Source: Marsupella aquatica (lineage: Eukaryota > Marchantiophyta). Taken from it: DNA of 64,000 nt. The notes beneath the pieces were generated by a model that did no database searches, was not told where the DNA came from, and worked only from the letters and a program-made list of their open reading frames with translations. Within the stretch, counting starts at the first letter, position 1. Each line of letters starts with the position of its first letter. The stretch lies in NCBI GenBank assembly GCA_973895155.1, contig OZ316896.1, forward strand, positions 4,340,001 through 4,404,000. The letters run 5' to 3'. Shown here piece by piece: positions 36,901-47,565 of the stretch. The position numbers and the translations under genes are program-made.

Positions 36901-38315
36901 TGAGAAACTCCTAAGAGTATCCCCGATCTTGGCAAATGGCAAAGCATGTGATATCCAATGCATCTAATAAGTGGGTGTTTTCACGACAGGGATTTGTTAC
37001 TCATCGTATAATATTACAAGGTCCGTATCAATCGGGTAAGAAGCTATTTGCCTTTTCAACCGCCTTCTCATAGCGATTTTGGAGAAACCTGTCTTCTCTG
37101 TAGTACAATTCATTGTTACAGGACATCACAAAACAGTAGTAATGCAAACACGCAGATATTCAATAGTCGACTTCACTTGGTGTTGAGTCTCGTCAACAAA
37201 TGATTCCTGTTTGAAGTAGGTATTCCAGACTGGATGCTACAGTTAGGATTCTAAAGTCACATTGGTTCGAGTTTAGAAGGGGTAACTTGTCTAGAAGCCC
37301 CTGTTCCTCGAAGAGAATGCAAGGGTACCAGATCTTGAAGTTTGATGGTTCTCCTCTGGATGAGATTTGATTTGGCAGTAATTTAATCTCAACTTTGCCA
37401 AATTCTGTCCATGAAACTGATATTCGTGTTAGGCATCCATCTCGAGCTGTCTGTACAAATGATAAGGCTATAGCAAAGGCCTCAGTTCATAGGCATGTAG
37501 AAACGAAGACCAGTCCATCCGGTATGTTGTATGGCCAGAGCAGAATCCTCTCCTTCCCCAACAGAAAAAATGAAAAAATAGAAAAATTACGAGGTTCTGG
37601 GTGTCGTTTCTATGGTTGGTCCAGTGAATCTTGCAAGTACAGAAGACGAGACAACCATTTCTTTTTGCTTGGATATTGTTGTTGTGCCATGGCAGCGGTG
37701 GATCTAAATCAATGTGTATACTGCCAATTTAATTGGAGTTAAAGTTTTGAACGAGCTCGAGACTAATTACGCTGATGGTAGAAGCCGTTAGCTTCTGATT
37801 GTTCTGATACATTTGTCAAGGCGCCTAACGCAGTCACATGTGCATATGTTCTGCAGAATTGGCATCCACAGACAGATTCCTAAAACTGTGCCCTTCATTT
37901 TTTACAGCAGAATGGGACAAACCCTTTTCCGATCTCATTGATTTTTTCGTTATTCAAGATGTGGGTATTTCAACTTTGTAGTATAGTCCAACCAAATTAG
38001 TCTCGGTTTCGACAATACTTGAGATTTCTGTTCACAATGTGTATCCACAAGAGTACGCGTAAATATAAGTCTGTATATGTGCTGCTTCAGAAAGCCTGAC
38101 ATCAGAATTGTTCTGCCCTTTCCGAAAATTTTCATCATGAAATAGTGAAGGTTCTAAGCTTGAATTGATTATAGCTTCAGATATCTTGAGGCTCTGAGAT
38201 GTAACCATTGTAGAGATGTGATCTGATGGGCAATGTTTCTGTTATCAGGATGGTATCAAGCTGGCTAATTGAAGGCAACTTGCAAGATCATTTCTCAGAT
38301 ACCGACAGGCAATGA
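33953..38315 (+). CDS. XRCC2: XRCC2, RAD51 paralogue for homologous recombination
   Basis: XRCC2 is the RecA-fold subunit of the RAD51B-RAD51C-RAD51D-XRCC2 complex that supports double-strand break repair. Exons with GT/AG borders and consistent phase: 33953-34162, 34782-35028, 35161-35318, 35506-35576, 35759-35818, 36053-36235, 36551-36674 and 36990-37035 (or to 37020). The last exon is 38249-38315 with stop TGA at 38313. At least one exon between 37036 and 38248 is unresolved; phase demands one of length 1 mod 3. Walker A is GPSGSGKS (residues 58-65). Other matches to plant XRCC2 are CILPKEWEGLSLGG, YLDLDCRFDIRRLVHLLE, ACLRRFYLRRCRSSFEFL, LLIFDSIGAFYWLERA (rebuilt across introns), EFHPKLLIMATK, GFVTHRI and SWLIEGNL. 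Every resolved exon is open, so the gene looks functional. Introns are 71-600 bp except the last. Confidence 0.9.
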
Positions 38316-39964
38316 AGAAAGTGGCAACTCAGGTAACTATTTTGAAGGTGAATCAGTCCAACTGCAGTTTACATCCAATGCCCTCTGTATCCAAAATAGC
38401 CCTATCTTTCTTGACTAGGGCGAAATCTCTGGAGTCCTGTTTTTTGGCGACTTTTATCTACACGAACTCCACATAAACACCTTGTGGCGATTTTCAAATG
38501 TAGCAGGCTGCAATAAATTACCATTCAATGGTATCTATCGCTGATTGGATTATGTACAGTAAGTAGTTTACAGTTACTCTCTTGTTGGACTTGGAGCATA
38601 GTCCAAACAGCATCAGGTGTATGCATCAGGGGTACAAGGTATGTTTGGCTTAGGACTAGACCAATTTTATTTTTCTCCGTGCCGCCTTGCTCTATATTTT
38701 GCTGTTACCTTTCAATGAAAGTTAATCATCTGCTATTTCCACTGAACTTGGTAAAAGCTTTTTCACTTAATCATCGTGTTTCCATATTGTAAGATTCAAA
38801 AGCAGTAGGTGCTGTGTTGCAGTTAACTTGGATGATGTCAATAGAAGTCATGGTTATTCTTCCAATGAAAGGGAATTCTCCGCATTCACTAGGACCAGGA
38901 ATGGATGAATAACTGTTTTCCCATCAGGCATGAAAAAAATATTCCCCATTTCCCAATAATGTTTTCCTCGACAAACCCTAAACCCTTGGATACACCCTCT
39001 TTTCTTCTATAGTACACATTACACCAACAAATGAAAAGGTAGTCATCTTTGGAATTTTTTTAGTTTCGCAATCCTCAATGAAATTTGACAACGTTAGGCG
39101 CATTGGAAAAAAATTTCCAATCTGTTTCCAATGAACACCAAATCATAAGATTTCATGGGATATTGAAGGAGGCATTGAAGTTAGCTGCTCAGAAACTTTG
39201 GGAATTGGAAAGGGTAGACAATGTTTGATGGAGTAATGTTGCCAAATTTGTAGCACACCCAAGTTTTCATGAAAAACAGAAATCTGAAACAGGTTGCAAA
39301 GGTCTTTCCTGGCCTATGCACAGATACCTTAATTAGCCAAAGTAAACAATTCTTGTTCCAATCTACAACTGAAATTGTAGCCTGCCTTGAGGCTTGTGAG
39401 GAAACTAACACATATACTCTCACAAAGCTAGTTTGACCTCAGTTTTCATGCCAGGCTCAAGCACCACCCTTTTGTCTCGATGTAAACCGAGGAGACCTCC
39501 TTATCTTATTGAGGCATCTGGTGCACTTCAAGCCAAATATTTCCAACCATCGAGATGAGCTCACAATTGCGCTCTTGACTTAGCTCAAGAGGCACGAGAT
39601 TTTGTCTAAAATAATAGTGTATCACATTTTTGTGTTTGGCCATAGTTAGCAATTCAATGCAAGAACTACATAAGTATATTAAACCAAAAATTGCCACCCC
39701 AAACTTTTTTCCCCCTCCTGCCCACCCCAACCTTAATTAATTCCACCTGTTTTCTGCTTTTTTCTCCCCAATCCTATATCACTTTTTTTTCTTTCATTCC
39801 CTTCAATATCTTTCAATCTGATTGGTTTGATGAGGGTCCTCATATAGTTTTAGAAAAATCCATTATTTACAAATTTACATAGTAATTGGTTCCAACTTCG
39901 AGATAGCAACAAACAAAAAATACAGCCCAAATAGGCTTGAGACAACACAAGTATGGCTAAAAAA
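38316..39964. other. Intergenic, downstream of XRCC2, no gene recognised
   Basis: About 1.65 kb of AT-rich sequence. The first part would contain the XRCC2 3' UTR. Short frames near 39181-39730 (minus) have no recognisable motif. Confidence 0.4.
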
Positions 39965-40111
39965 AGCTCGGACCCTGCTGCTCCACAAGGCGCTGCTGGC
40001 GAGTCGAACCGGAAGGAGCCCAGCTTGAAAATCGCGTGGCTTTGCGGTGCAAATTGTAGTCTGGAGAAGCGTCCTCTGCAGCAGATCGGGCCCAAGTTCC
40101 CTGGAACGGGA
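39965..40111 (+). pseudogene. Permuted fragment of 26S rRNA gene (5' domain)
   Basis: 39965-40003 matches 63414-63449 of the intact 26S (AGCTCGGACCCTGCTGCTCC onward). It is followed directly by 39999-40111, which matches 63271-63377 (AACCGGAAGGAGCCCAGCTT to GGAACGGGA). In a real 26S the second block precedes the first. Both blocks are on the plus strand, and a few substitutions separate them from the intact copy. The junction falls at shared GCGAG(T)CG bases. Translated frames here are not genes. Confidence 0.9.
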
Positions 40112-40539
40112 TGTTATCGCGTGGACTGAATGTAGGGGTCACCTCGCGCAAACAGACTGTTTCTTTCTGGCTGCGATCGAGACAAGTGATGAACACAATT
40201 CGAGGCCCAAACTCAAACACTTTATTTTCCAGAAAGCTTTGTGATCAATACAATGGGTGCTCTCGAGCGGGTCACTCGTGAAAGCTTTGTGTCTAGCCCT
40301 GCGGCGGGCCACTATCTATCTTTCATCGAGCTATCGTCCTCTCTAAAAGCTATCAAGTCCAGAATCCACAAAAACCCAATTCCTCAAGTGCTCAAGCTCA
40401 GAACTTTGATCCTACTCGAAATCTATCATATCGCATCACCAACGGTCCAAAACTCGAGCTTGCTGGCTCACGATCGATAGCACCTCAATTTCCAATCCAA
40501 ATCTCCAGAAAATGATCGACTCCCTGGACTGAGCCAGAG
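40112..40539. other. Unassigned sequence between the 26S scrap and the truncated gypsy element
   Basis: It begins TGTTATCGCG directly after the 26S match. No similarity to the right flank of the gypsy element was found, so it is not its LTR as far as I can see. No gene is recognised. Confidence 0.35.
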
Positions 40540-40600
40540 CCCAGGCCTTAAGTATGCCTCATAAACAACATCCTTGCCCGATGAGCCACCGCCAGGTGGG

Positions 40601-43345
40601 TCAAGAGTCATGGTACTTTCTCAGAACCTCTAATCTGAGTGACTCAGGAATGTAGACGCGACTTTGTTTGTATCGCCATAAATTGACATTATATTTCTTG
40701 TCCAACATCCAAGACACGTGCCGTATCTTTCCTTGGACACCCCCCTTTTGTTGCCAGTCTTGCTCAAGTCGGTCGTCCGCATATTGGGCAGCCAAGAGCA
40801 TGGGCCATTCGGTTTCCAGCATTAAAATGTCATTGGCACGATGATGCTCTTGCCTGGAAAGTGCATCAGTAGCCTTATTAATATTCCCTGGGACATGTTG
40901 TACTTCGAAGTCAAAGTCTGCAAGGAACATTTGCCAGCGCATTTCTTTGGGACTCAATCGAGGCTTAGAATTGAAGTACCCTGCTGGCGAGCTATCTGAA
41001 TGGACCACAAACTTAGGGCCGTTACGTAGATAGAACTCCCACTTTTTGATTGCATGGATGACGGCATACAATTCACGTTCTGGGGTGATCCAATGATTCT
41101 CTAGCTTACAAGACTCAAAAGCTACTGGGCGCCCGTCTTGATGAAGGCAAGCGCCAATAGCAAAATCAGAGGCATCGGTCCATATCTCAAATGGTTTTCC
41201 AACTTCCGGTAATTTGAGAACTGGAGGAGTCACCATCCGGCGCTTAAGTTCAAGAAATGCTATTTCGCAATCTTGGGTCCAAACAAACACTTTATTTTTC
41301 ATTGTTAACATTGTTAACGGTCTAGAAAGGCGTGCAAAGCCTTGGATGTAACGTCGATAAAAACCCACAAATCCCAAAAAGGACCTGACCTGTTTGGCAC
41401 TTGCGGGTCTTTCCCAATCACGGATATCAACGAGTTTGTCATGGCTTGGTTTGATGCCATCCTCGGTAAAGGTGTGCCCTAAAAATTGGATTTCATTCAT
41501 GGCAAACTCACATTTGCTGGGTTTAGCAAATAGATGAGCTTTGCGCAAGCGCCGAAGCACTTCCTTTAGTAATTGCTCATGCTCCTCCACGGTTTTTGAA
41601 TAAATCAAGATGTCGTCAATGAAGACAACCACTCCTTGATCCAACAAATCATGAAAAATTGTGTTCATCATTTTCATGAACGTGGCTGTGGCATTGCATA
41701 ATCCAAATGGCATTACCAAATACTCAAAGGATCCAAACCTGGTACGCATGGCGGTTTTATATTCATCGCCTTTTGCCATACGAATCTGATAATAACCGGA
41801 TCGTAAGTCTACCTTAGAAAACTTCCTAGCACCTGAGAGCGAGTCAAATAAATCATCCATATGAGGTAGCGGATAGCGATTCTTCACCGTTTGTTTGTTG
41901 AGGGCTCGATAATCAGCACAAAGTCGTAAGGTCCCGTCTTTCTTGGCCACAAATAGCGCGGGTGCACCATAAGGACTCTTACTAGGCCTGATAAACCCTT
42001 GATTAATCAATTCCTCCAATGATTCCTTGAGCATTCCACGTTCGTTCAAGTTCAAACGGTAAGGGGCCTTCGCTTGAGGAGCCGAACCCGGTTCCAGCTC
42101 AACTTGGTGATCAACTTCTCTCCGTGGAGGTAATCCCTTAGGTAACTTTTGCGACAAGACATCACTGAATTCCTCCAAAATTTCAGGAATTCGTCCGCAA
42201 TCGGGGCCAATCATTGCTGTCTTAGACTTATTCATAGAGCTCTTAGTTGGATGGAGATGAAAAAAGAAACATTCATGTCCACCCTTGAAGTCCTTCCACC
42301 ATTGCTTGGCCGAAATACAAGGGGTCAACCATGACACTGTACTTACTTGGAGAAACTTTTCTTTATTCTCATAAATTTCATGTACAATGATGGGATTACC
42401 TCCAGTACTCGGGAAAATCAGCAATTCCTTGCTAGGTTGAAGAGTAATATTATGCTTACGGAGGTAGCCTATAGACAATATAAAGTCTACCTCCAAGCCA
42501 TCTAAAACAAAGAACCTTTCCTGGCTTACAAAATTCCTATCTTCGCCAACAACTTCTACTTTGAGATGTCTGACTACTTTTGAAACTAATCCTTGGGTGT
42601 CATTGGCAAACTTACACACCAAAGGATCTAACAACTCGTGCATTGTTGCTCTGCTGCGTTCGACTGCCGCCTTGCTTATGAAGTTGGCAGTCGCACCTGA
42701 ATCAATCAAAGCAACACCCCGACAATTGTTAGCTAACGTTTCAATTAGGATAAGTTTGGCAGGATCGTCTACCTTTGCATCAATAATCTTCTCTAGCAAC
42801 ACTTCGTCTATATCAGTGATGGAATTACCGTCAGGAGCTCTAGCATCTAACAGAGGATTGGTTAGAGCGATACTCACCTTAATGCTTTTAGCCCCCGCAT
42901 CCAAATTAGGTTTGGCGCCCTTTCGTGGACACTCCTTACTTAGATGACCAGGCTCGCCACATTCGAAGCAAAGCCCTTCCAACTTGCGCTTTTCCTTGAT
43001 TGCTTCACGTTTTGCTTTTTCAGATGATGATTGACCTGGCCTGGGCAAAAACTTCCGTCCACGTTTGGGGTGGACGGAAGGTCCATGAGAGTTTGCACCT
43101 GAACTCGGTCGCTCTGGTTGCTTACGCTTAGCACCAAAAACTTTGAGTTTCTTACTCTCCGCCAGCTCGGATTGCTCTTTGCCACCAACCTTAGCCAAAC
43201 CAGGACGATTGTTCACCAACGTCGTGGCTCGGTCAAAGGCATTAGTGAGTTGTTTTAAACTCATGCTGCCTATCTTGCAATTTCTTGCGGAGCAACGGTG
43301 GAAGCTTGACAATGAAATTATGCAATTGCGTTGAAAGGGTTTCAT
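40601..43345 (-). pseudogene. Gypsy gag C-terminus, protease, RT and RNase H
   Basis: One long frame of about 914 codons. A zinc knuckle CFECGEPGHLSKECP is at about 42.93-42.97 kb. The aspartic protease site VALIDSGATANFI follows at about 42.7 kb. RT shows LRLCADYRALNKQTVKNRYP, FSKVDLRSGYYQIRM, MPFGLCNATATF and the catalytic VFIDDILIYSK. RNase H shows FEIWTDASDFAIGACLHQDG and PERELYAVIHAIKKWEFYLR, ending with HVPGNINKATDALSR. The frame stops at LRKYHDS just as integrase should start. Apart from that truncation the RT and protease residues look intact. Confidence 0.93.
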
Positions 43346-44192
43346 CCCCTTCCGAAATACACGCCAATTGCATCTGATAGTAGGCGATATACTTTTGTAT
43401 ATCGCCTCTATAAGTCATTTCAGAGACACACTTCTTTGCATGTCGCTCCGGATACTTGGTGGTGATATTGAGTCGAAGACCTTCAACCATGTCTTTCCAA
43501 ACGAGCGGTTGACCACTAGCCTCGAGGGTCTTTGCCCAAGACTTGTACCAAGTTAAGGCATACTCTCGCAGATACGGGGCGGCAGCGGAGGCCCAAGTGG
43601 ATGGGGCAGCACATGCTTGGAGATGGATCTCCATAGTAGTGAGCCATTGCCGAAACTTTTGTCCACTTTGTTCATAGGCTCCATCATAAGTCGGGGGTGT
43701 GGGCAACTGATTGACTTGCACCATACCCCGTCTATTAGGCCAGTCACCCTCGTCGCTTTTGGCAAGTTCTTTGCCCAAGTTTAAAATGTAAATTAACTGG
43801 GCATTTTTGTCAACATCAAGCGCCAAATAAATTTGGCGCTGCTCGGCGGTTAGCTGGTCCAAGAAGGTCACGGGCCTACTTGGTAACATGGTTGTGCCTG
43901 ATGAATGTCTCTCCTTTGGTCTCCTTTCTTGAGTCCCCGATTCCTCCTCTAAAAAGGCTTCCTTGACTGGTGGGGGCTCAGAATCACCCGCAATGTCCTC
44001 ACCATCAAGCCCCAGATTGTCCATAATCAAATCATCATCCTGCTCATCATCTGAAAAGTCAAGCTCGTGAGCGGCAGGGCTAACTTCCTCTTTTTCAAAG
44101 TAGTCAGCCCGTGGATCGCCAAGGCTTGCGACGCTAGCGGGGGTCGTATCAATTGCCTTACTCTTACGTCGTTGTCCAGAGATTTCCGACAA
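43242..44192 (-). pseudogene. Gypsy gag N-terminal and capsid part
   Basis: A 316-codon frame starts MSEISGQRRKSKAID with an acidic stretch. It continues through FRQWLTTMEIHLQACAAP, EYALTWYKSWAKTLE and SEMTYRGDIQKYIAYYQ to a capsid end at LPPLLRKKLQDRQ. It overlaps the downstream gag-pol frame by about 100 bases in another frame. The break occurs near the codons for KLQDRQ, where the other frame continues SMSLKQLTNAFDRATT. This may be a simple indel or a programmed shift; sequence alone cannot decide. Confidence 0.85.
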
Positions 44193-44362
44193 AGTAAGAG
44201 GGTCAGAATGAAGCCCCCTACTGACGTCCCACTCATTAGAGTGAATGGAGGGGCCTGAGCCACTTCAGCCATTGATTTTGGCTTGATACGTCGCTTTCGC
44301 CCTTCCCCCTTGGCCATCCCAAGATCGATTGCAAATGCTTTCAGTCGCACCACCAAGCCCAA

Positions 44363-44949
44363 GCCGTTAAGATAAGGCCCCGCAAAAAAAAATGCTTATT
44401 TTCTTTTGGATTCTGACTTAACTTGACGTTTGGCCCCGGCGTCTATGAAAGCGTATGCTCTGATACTCTTGGTTGCCCAAAGACAAACCATCAGCCCTTC
44501 ACATTCCATTCGCTTCCAACTTCCAACTCCTCAGCTTTTGCATGTCCAAAACTCATCAGAAACGGAAGACCAATCGTCACTCAGAGTCAAGCTCAAAGCC
44601 GAAAAAATTTGACTCCTTGGTACTCACAACTCAATGGAAATGGAACACCAATCGCCACTCAAAGGTAACCTCAGTGTCGGAACAATTTGGCACTACCCTC
44701 TTTGTAACTGAACGGAACCGGAACGCCAACCGACTCTCCTCAATACTGGTCTCACTGTCGAAATGATTCGGCACGACATTCTCCCCCAATAAACCTGAGG
44801 AGCCTCTGGTCTGCTCCACTTCATCCAAATTTGTCTAAGTCTGAACCAGAATCAGAACTCAAACTCATCTCATGCGCCTAGACCACTTTCCCTTCAAGAA
44901 ACTCAAAACCTAAGTACTCAGAATCTGCACCAGCTGCTTTCTTTCCTTC
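44363..44949. other. 5' flank of the truncated gypsy element, no gene recognised
   Basis: It probably contains the remnant leader or LTR of the gypsy element. Related CAACTCATCAGAAACGGAAG-like and AATGGAAATGGAACACCAAT-like words recur at about 44.56, 44.63 and 44.71 kb, hinting at a diverged short tandem repeat of about 70-75 bp. No protein is supported. Confidence 0.4.
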
Positions 44950-45575
44950 TTTTCCGTTAGAACTTAAGCCCTTTGAATGAGCCTGAAGTCAAAGGGAAAA
45001 GGGCCAGGCTCAAGGTCGACCGTCCAGACCCCCGGACGGACTTTGAGTTCTGAGGGCTTGAGTGAGAGCTTTTCTTGGGCCCAAGGCCAATGGAGTTGAC
45101 TCCATGGGCAACGGACGCTTGGGGCGCAAGTTATGGCCCAATTCAAGTGTGGCTGATCGGGGGTCCCAAGCGGCAATGAGATCTGAGGGCCTGGGCATGA
45201 GCACTGGGTCTTCCCGATCACAACGGGCTAAGGCACTCCGCTTTCGGACGCCTAACTAGAAAGTTATGGGCATTGCCAGTTGGTGGCGCGCCCAGACATG
45301 CGGGTTGGGGTCCAGGTGGGGGGCCAAATTTGGGGACCAAAGTTGGTATATGGGTGGCAAGTCTCCAGAAGCATATATTAGGGAAGTGGTGTCTCCCTGG
45401 GGGCTAAGGGCGAGCCGTAGTCGTGAGCCGCGGTGGTCGCGACACAAAGGAAAAATGTCAAACGGGAACGGCGATAACTTCCCAATAGGAAGTCCTCCAA
45501 AGTCCATTGGAGGATTTCTTGGGTGCGTTGGAAAGTTCTTAAGGAGGGCTACTTCCTCCTGAGCTCAGTTGGGTC
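44950..45575 (+). pseudogene. Decayed rDNA intergenic spacer with Pol I promoter-like relic
   Basis: 45320-45392 aligns with 59748-59815 of the intact IGS. Shared words include GGGGACCAAAG(T/C)TGGT, GGGTGGCA and CCAGAAGCATATAT, with TATATTAGGG here against TATATGAGGGG there. The preceding 300 bases have spacer-like composition (TCCAGACCCCCGGACGG and similar). The sequence after the promoter relic does not lead into 18S. Orientation is the same as the intact unit. Confidence 0.75.
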
Positions 45576-47565
45576 TGGGGGTGTGTTAAACACCAATTCG
45601 TCCCTACGATTAACGCAACATTACTTTTATCTAACCGTTTGCTCTTGTATTAACCGATTAATCGTCCAACAACAGGATAGTCTATTAAACCATTTTCATA
45701 CTCTGAACTTGTAATTTCCGCTAAGTACTCTTCAATATCCACTTCCTCTTTCCACTTCTTTCCACAATTGATTCAGTTAATACTAATCCTTCCCTGTATA
45801 CAATTTCTATAAATCCGCACCATTCCCGATAAGTAAAAATGCAAATGGGAATACTCTCCTCTCTCAGTCGTCGAGTAATTAGGTGTGAACCAATAGAACC
45901 ACAGTTCAATTGGTCTGAGTCTAATTAAGGAGAGGTTCTTCATAGTTTTATCATTCAGACTCATGCTTCCGGGATTGTGATCTGGTTAGATCCAATCGTC
46001 TCATCAACTCATTCGCCAGGGTCGATCAATTTCTTGTGTGACGGAGTAGATCCAGAAAAGCTAATCGTAAATAGAATATCAGCTCAACAACTACTCCGTT
46101 ATGCTAGAGGTGTATAACAATTAGATGGTTACTCTCAAAACACACAAACTCCAGCCAGACTTTCCTCCTTACGAGTTGTCCATTAGCTCGAATCCATAAG
46201 GTATAACACCTCAACGTTCTCACTCTGAGCAAATTGACCCTCATTCATTCCTGCGGTTGAATGGTGACCGTCTTAACATACTCGACTCTAATCCTCGGGT
46301 CGATTGTAATTTCCACAGACTTAACTCTCTTATGATTCAAGATTGTCAGGTTGTTTCACTCAATTCTCTCTACTTCTCAGTTTCTGAACACATTCGTTCT
46401 CAGTTCTCTTTCTCTCTCATTCAGTCATAATCCCCCCTTGAAACTTTTGTAGCAACAGTGCTCATTCAAGAACGATACTTCAGAGCGTGTAGCGATGATC
46501 TCTTTACTTCTCACATCAGAATTCTACTCACATCTGAGTAGGGAACACTTAACCAAAACTACTGATCATCTTAAGGGAAGTTTGGCTTCGCCTCTCAATC
46601 AGATTTCCTATTGAAAAGTGACCCTTTGCTCTACGCCATTGCCTGCCTTTAATACTATCTTCCTGCAAGATTATCGGTTTCCAACTGCCTGACTATCAAA
46701 ATGGTTATTTAACTTACAAATTGAACACAACTGCATAGCAATTATTAAGCTACTATTTTGCGGTTACTAAACCGCTATCCGTAGTTCCCGACCGGTATAC
46801 ACTGTTAACTGAACTACTGCATCGAACATCTCTGTAAGCGATTGGTGGTTGGAGCCGTTGTTTCTGAACTGCAAATGGTTAAGTCTCCCAATTCTAATGT
46901 CACATAATGGATCTTCTGGTTCACTAATGTTCCGGAAAATGATTACTTGTTCAGCGGCAATTAGCCTCCAGCAGTGACGTTGTTGTTGATCGAGTTCTTG
47001 TCCCAATGTCAGGTTCCACTTCAATGACATGATTCCCTTGCAAAATTCTTCAACAACTCCTTGAGTCGTTAACTATCGTTGGAAAGATTCACCATTCATG
47101 CCAAAAAGCTGCTGCCCTGCTTCATTCCATACTCGGCAGTCTCCCTCCCTAAGGCGGATCATAAACCGAAACATGGGCTTCCCCTCTCCTACAAGCTTGC
47201 AAATATGAGTGCCTCGATCTCTACTGAAAACATTTGATCGTACTTCTCCCATTTGCCTTCGTTGTCTTGCTTTCACACCCAGAGCGCAATCTCTACCATC
47301 TCCTAACTTGGTATCACATCCTTCATAGCAAAACCCTAATCCGGTACTACTCCATATAGCAAAAATTGTCGCGCTTTCTACTGTTAATCTCCCAGCCATC
47401 TTACTAAAGCTATTCCTACCTGCCACTGATCCCCTTAAGTACTTGATCTATTATCTTCCGCTTGACGTTTCTCCGCTAATTCTATTTAACTATTTTCTTG
47501 GTTTACATTCTCCTTTACTTACTTACGGATTCGTCCTCAATATTTGTTTACTATTCCATCAACCG
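45576..47565. other. 3' flank of the large gypsy element, no known gene
   Basis: About 2 kb. Two minus-strand open frames are visible, 47426-47073 (117 codons, Cys-containing, starting MAGRNSFSKMAGRLTVE) and 47030-46767 (87 codons). I do not recognise either. They lie in line with the accessory region of the gypsy element and may be its distal part or decayed LTR. No LTR ends were identified. Confidence 0.35.

Larger units (their letters stand above)
40540..44362 (-). mobile_element. Ty3/gypsy element, 3'-truncated at the start of integrase
   Basis: Gag, protease, RT and RNase H are present in gypsy order. Readable coding sequence ends at the integrase zinc-finger start (HDS, then after a frame break GGGSSGKDVVYEAYLR, near 40.60-40.54 kb). 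No integrase core and no LTR pair could be found. The minus-strand word AGTATCAGAGC near 44.46 kb resembles a tRNA-Met PBS and could mark the inner edge of a lost 5' LTR, but this is weak. The element sits between a 26S scrap and an IGS relic. Confidence 0.85.

Noticed and set aside
40112-40539. 3' LTR of the truncated gypsy element, since it starts TGTTATCGCG right after the 26S match
   Set aside because: No copy of this sequence was found at the 5' side and the element is already cut at integrase.
44440-44480. tRNA-Met-type PBS (AGTATCAGAGC on minus strand) defining a 5' LTR for the truncated gypsy element
   Set aside because: No LTR pair could be matched to it and the first bases differ from the usual TGGTATCAGAGC; kept only as a weak hint.
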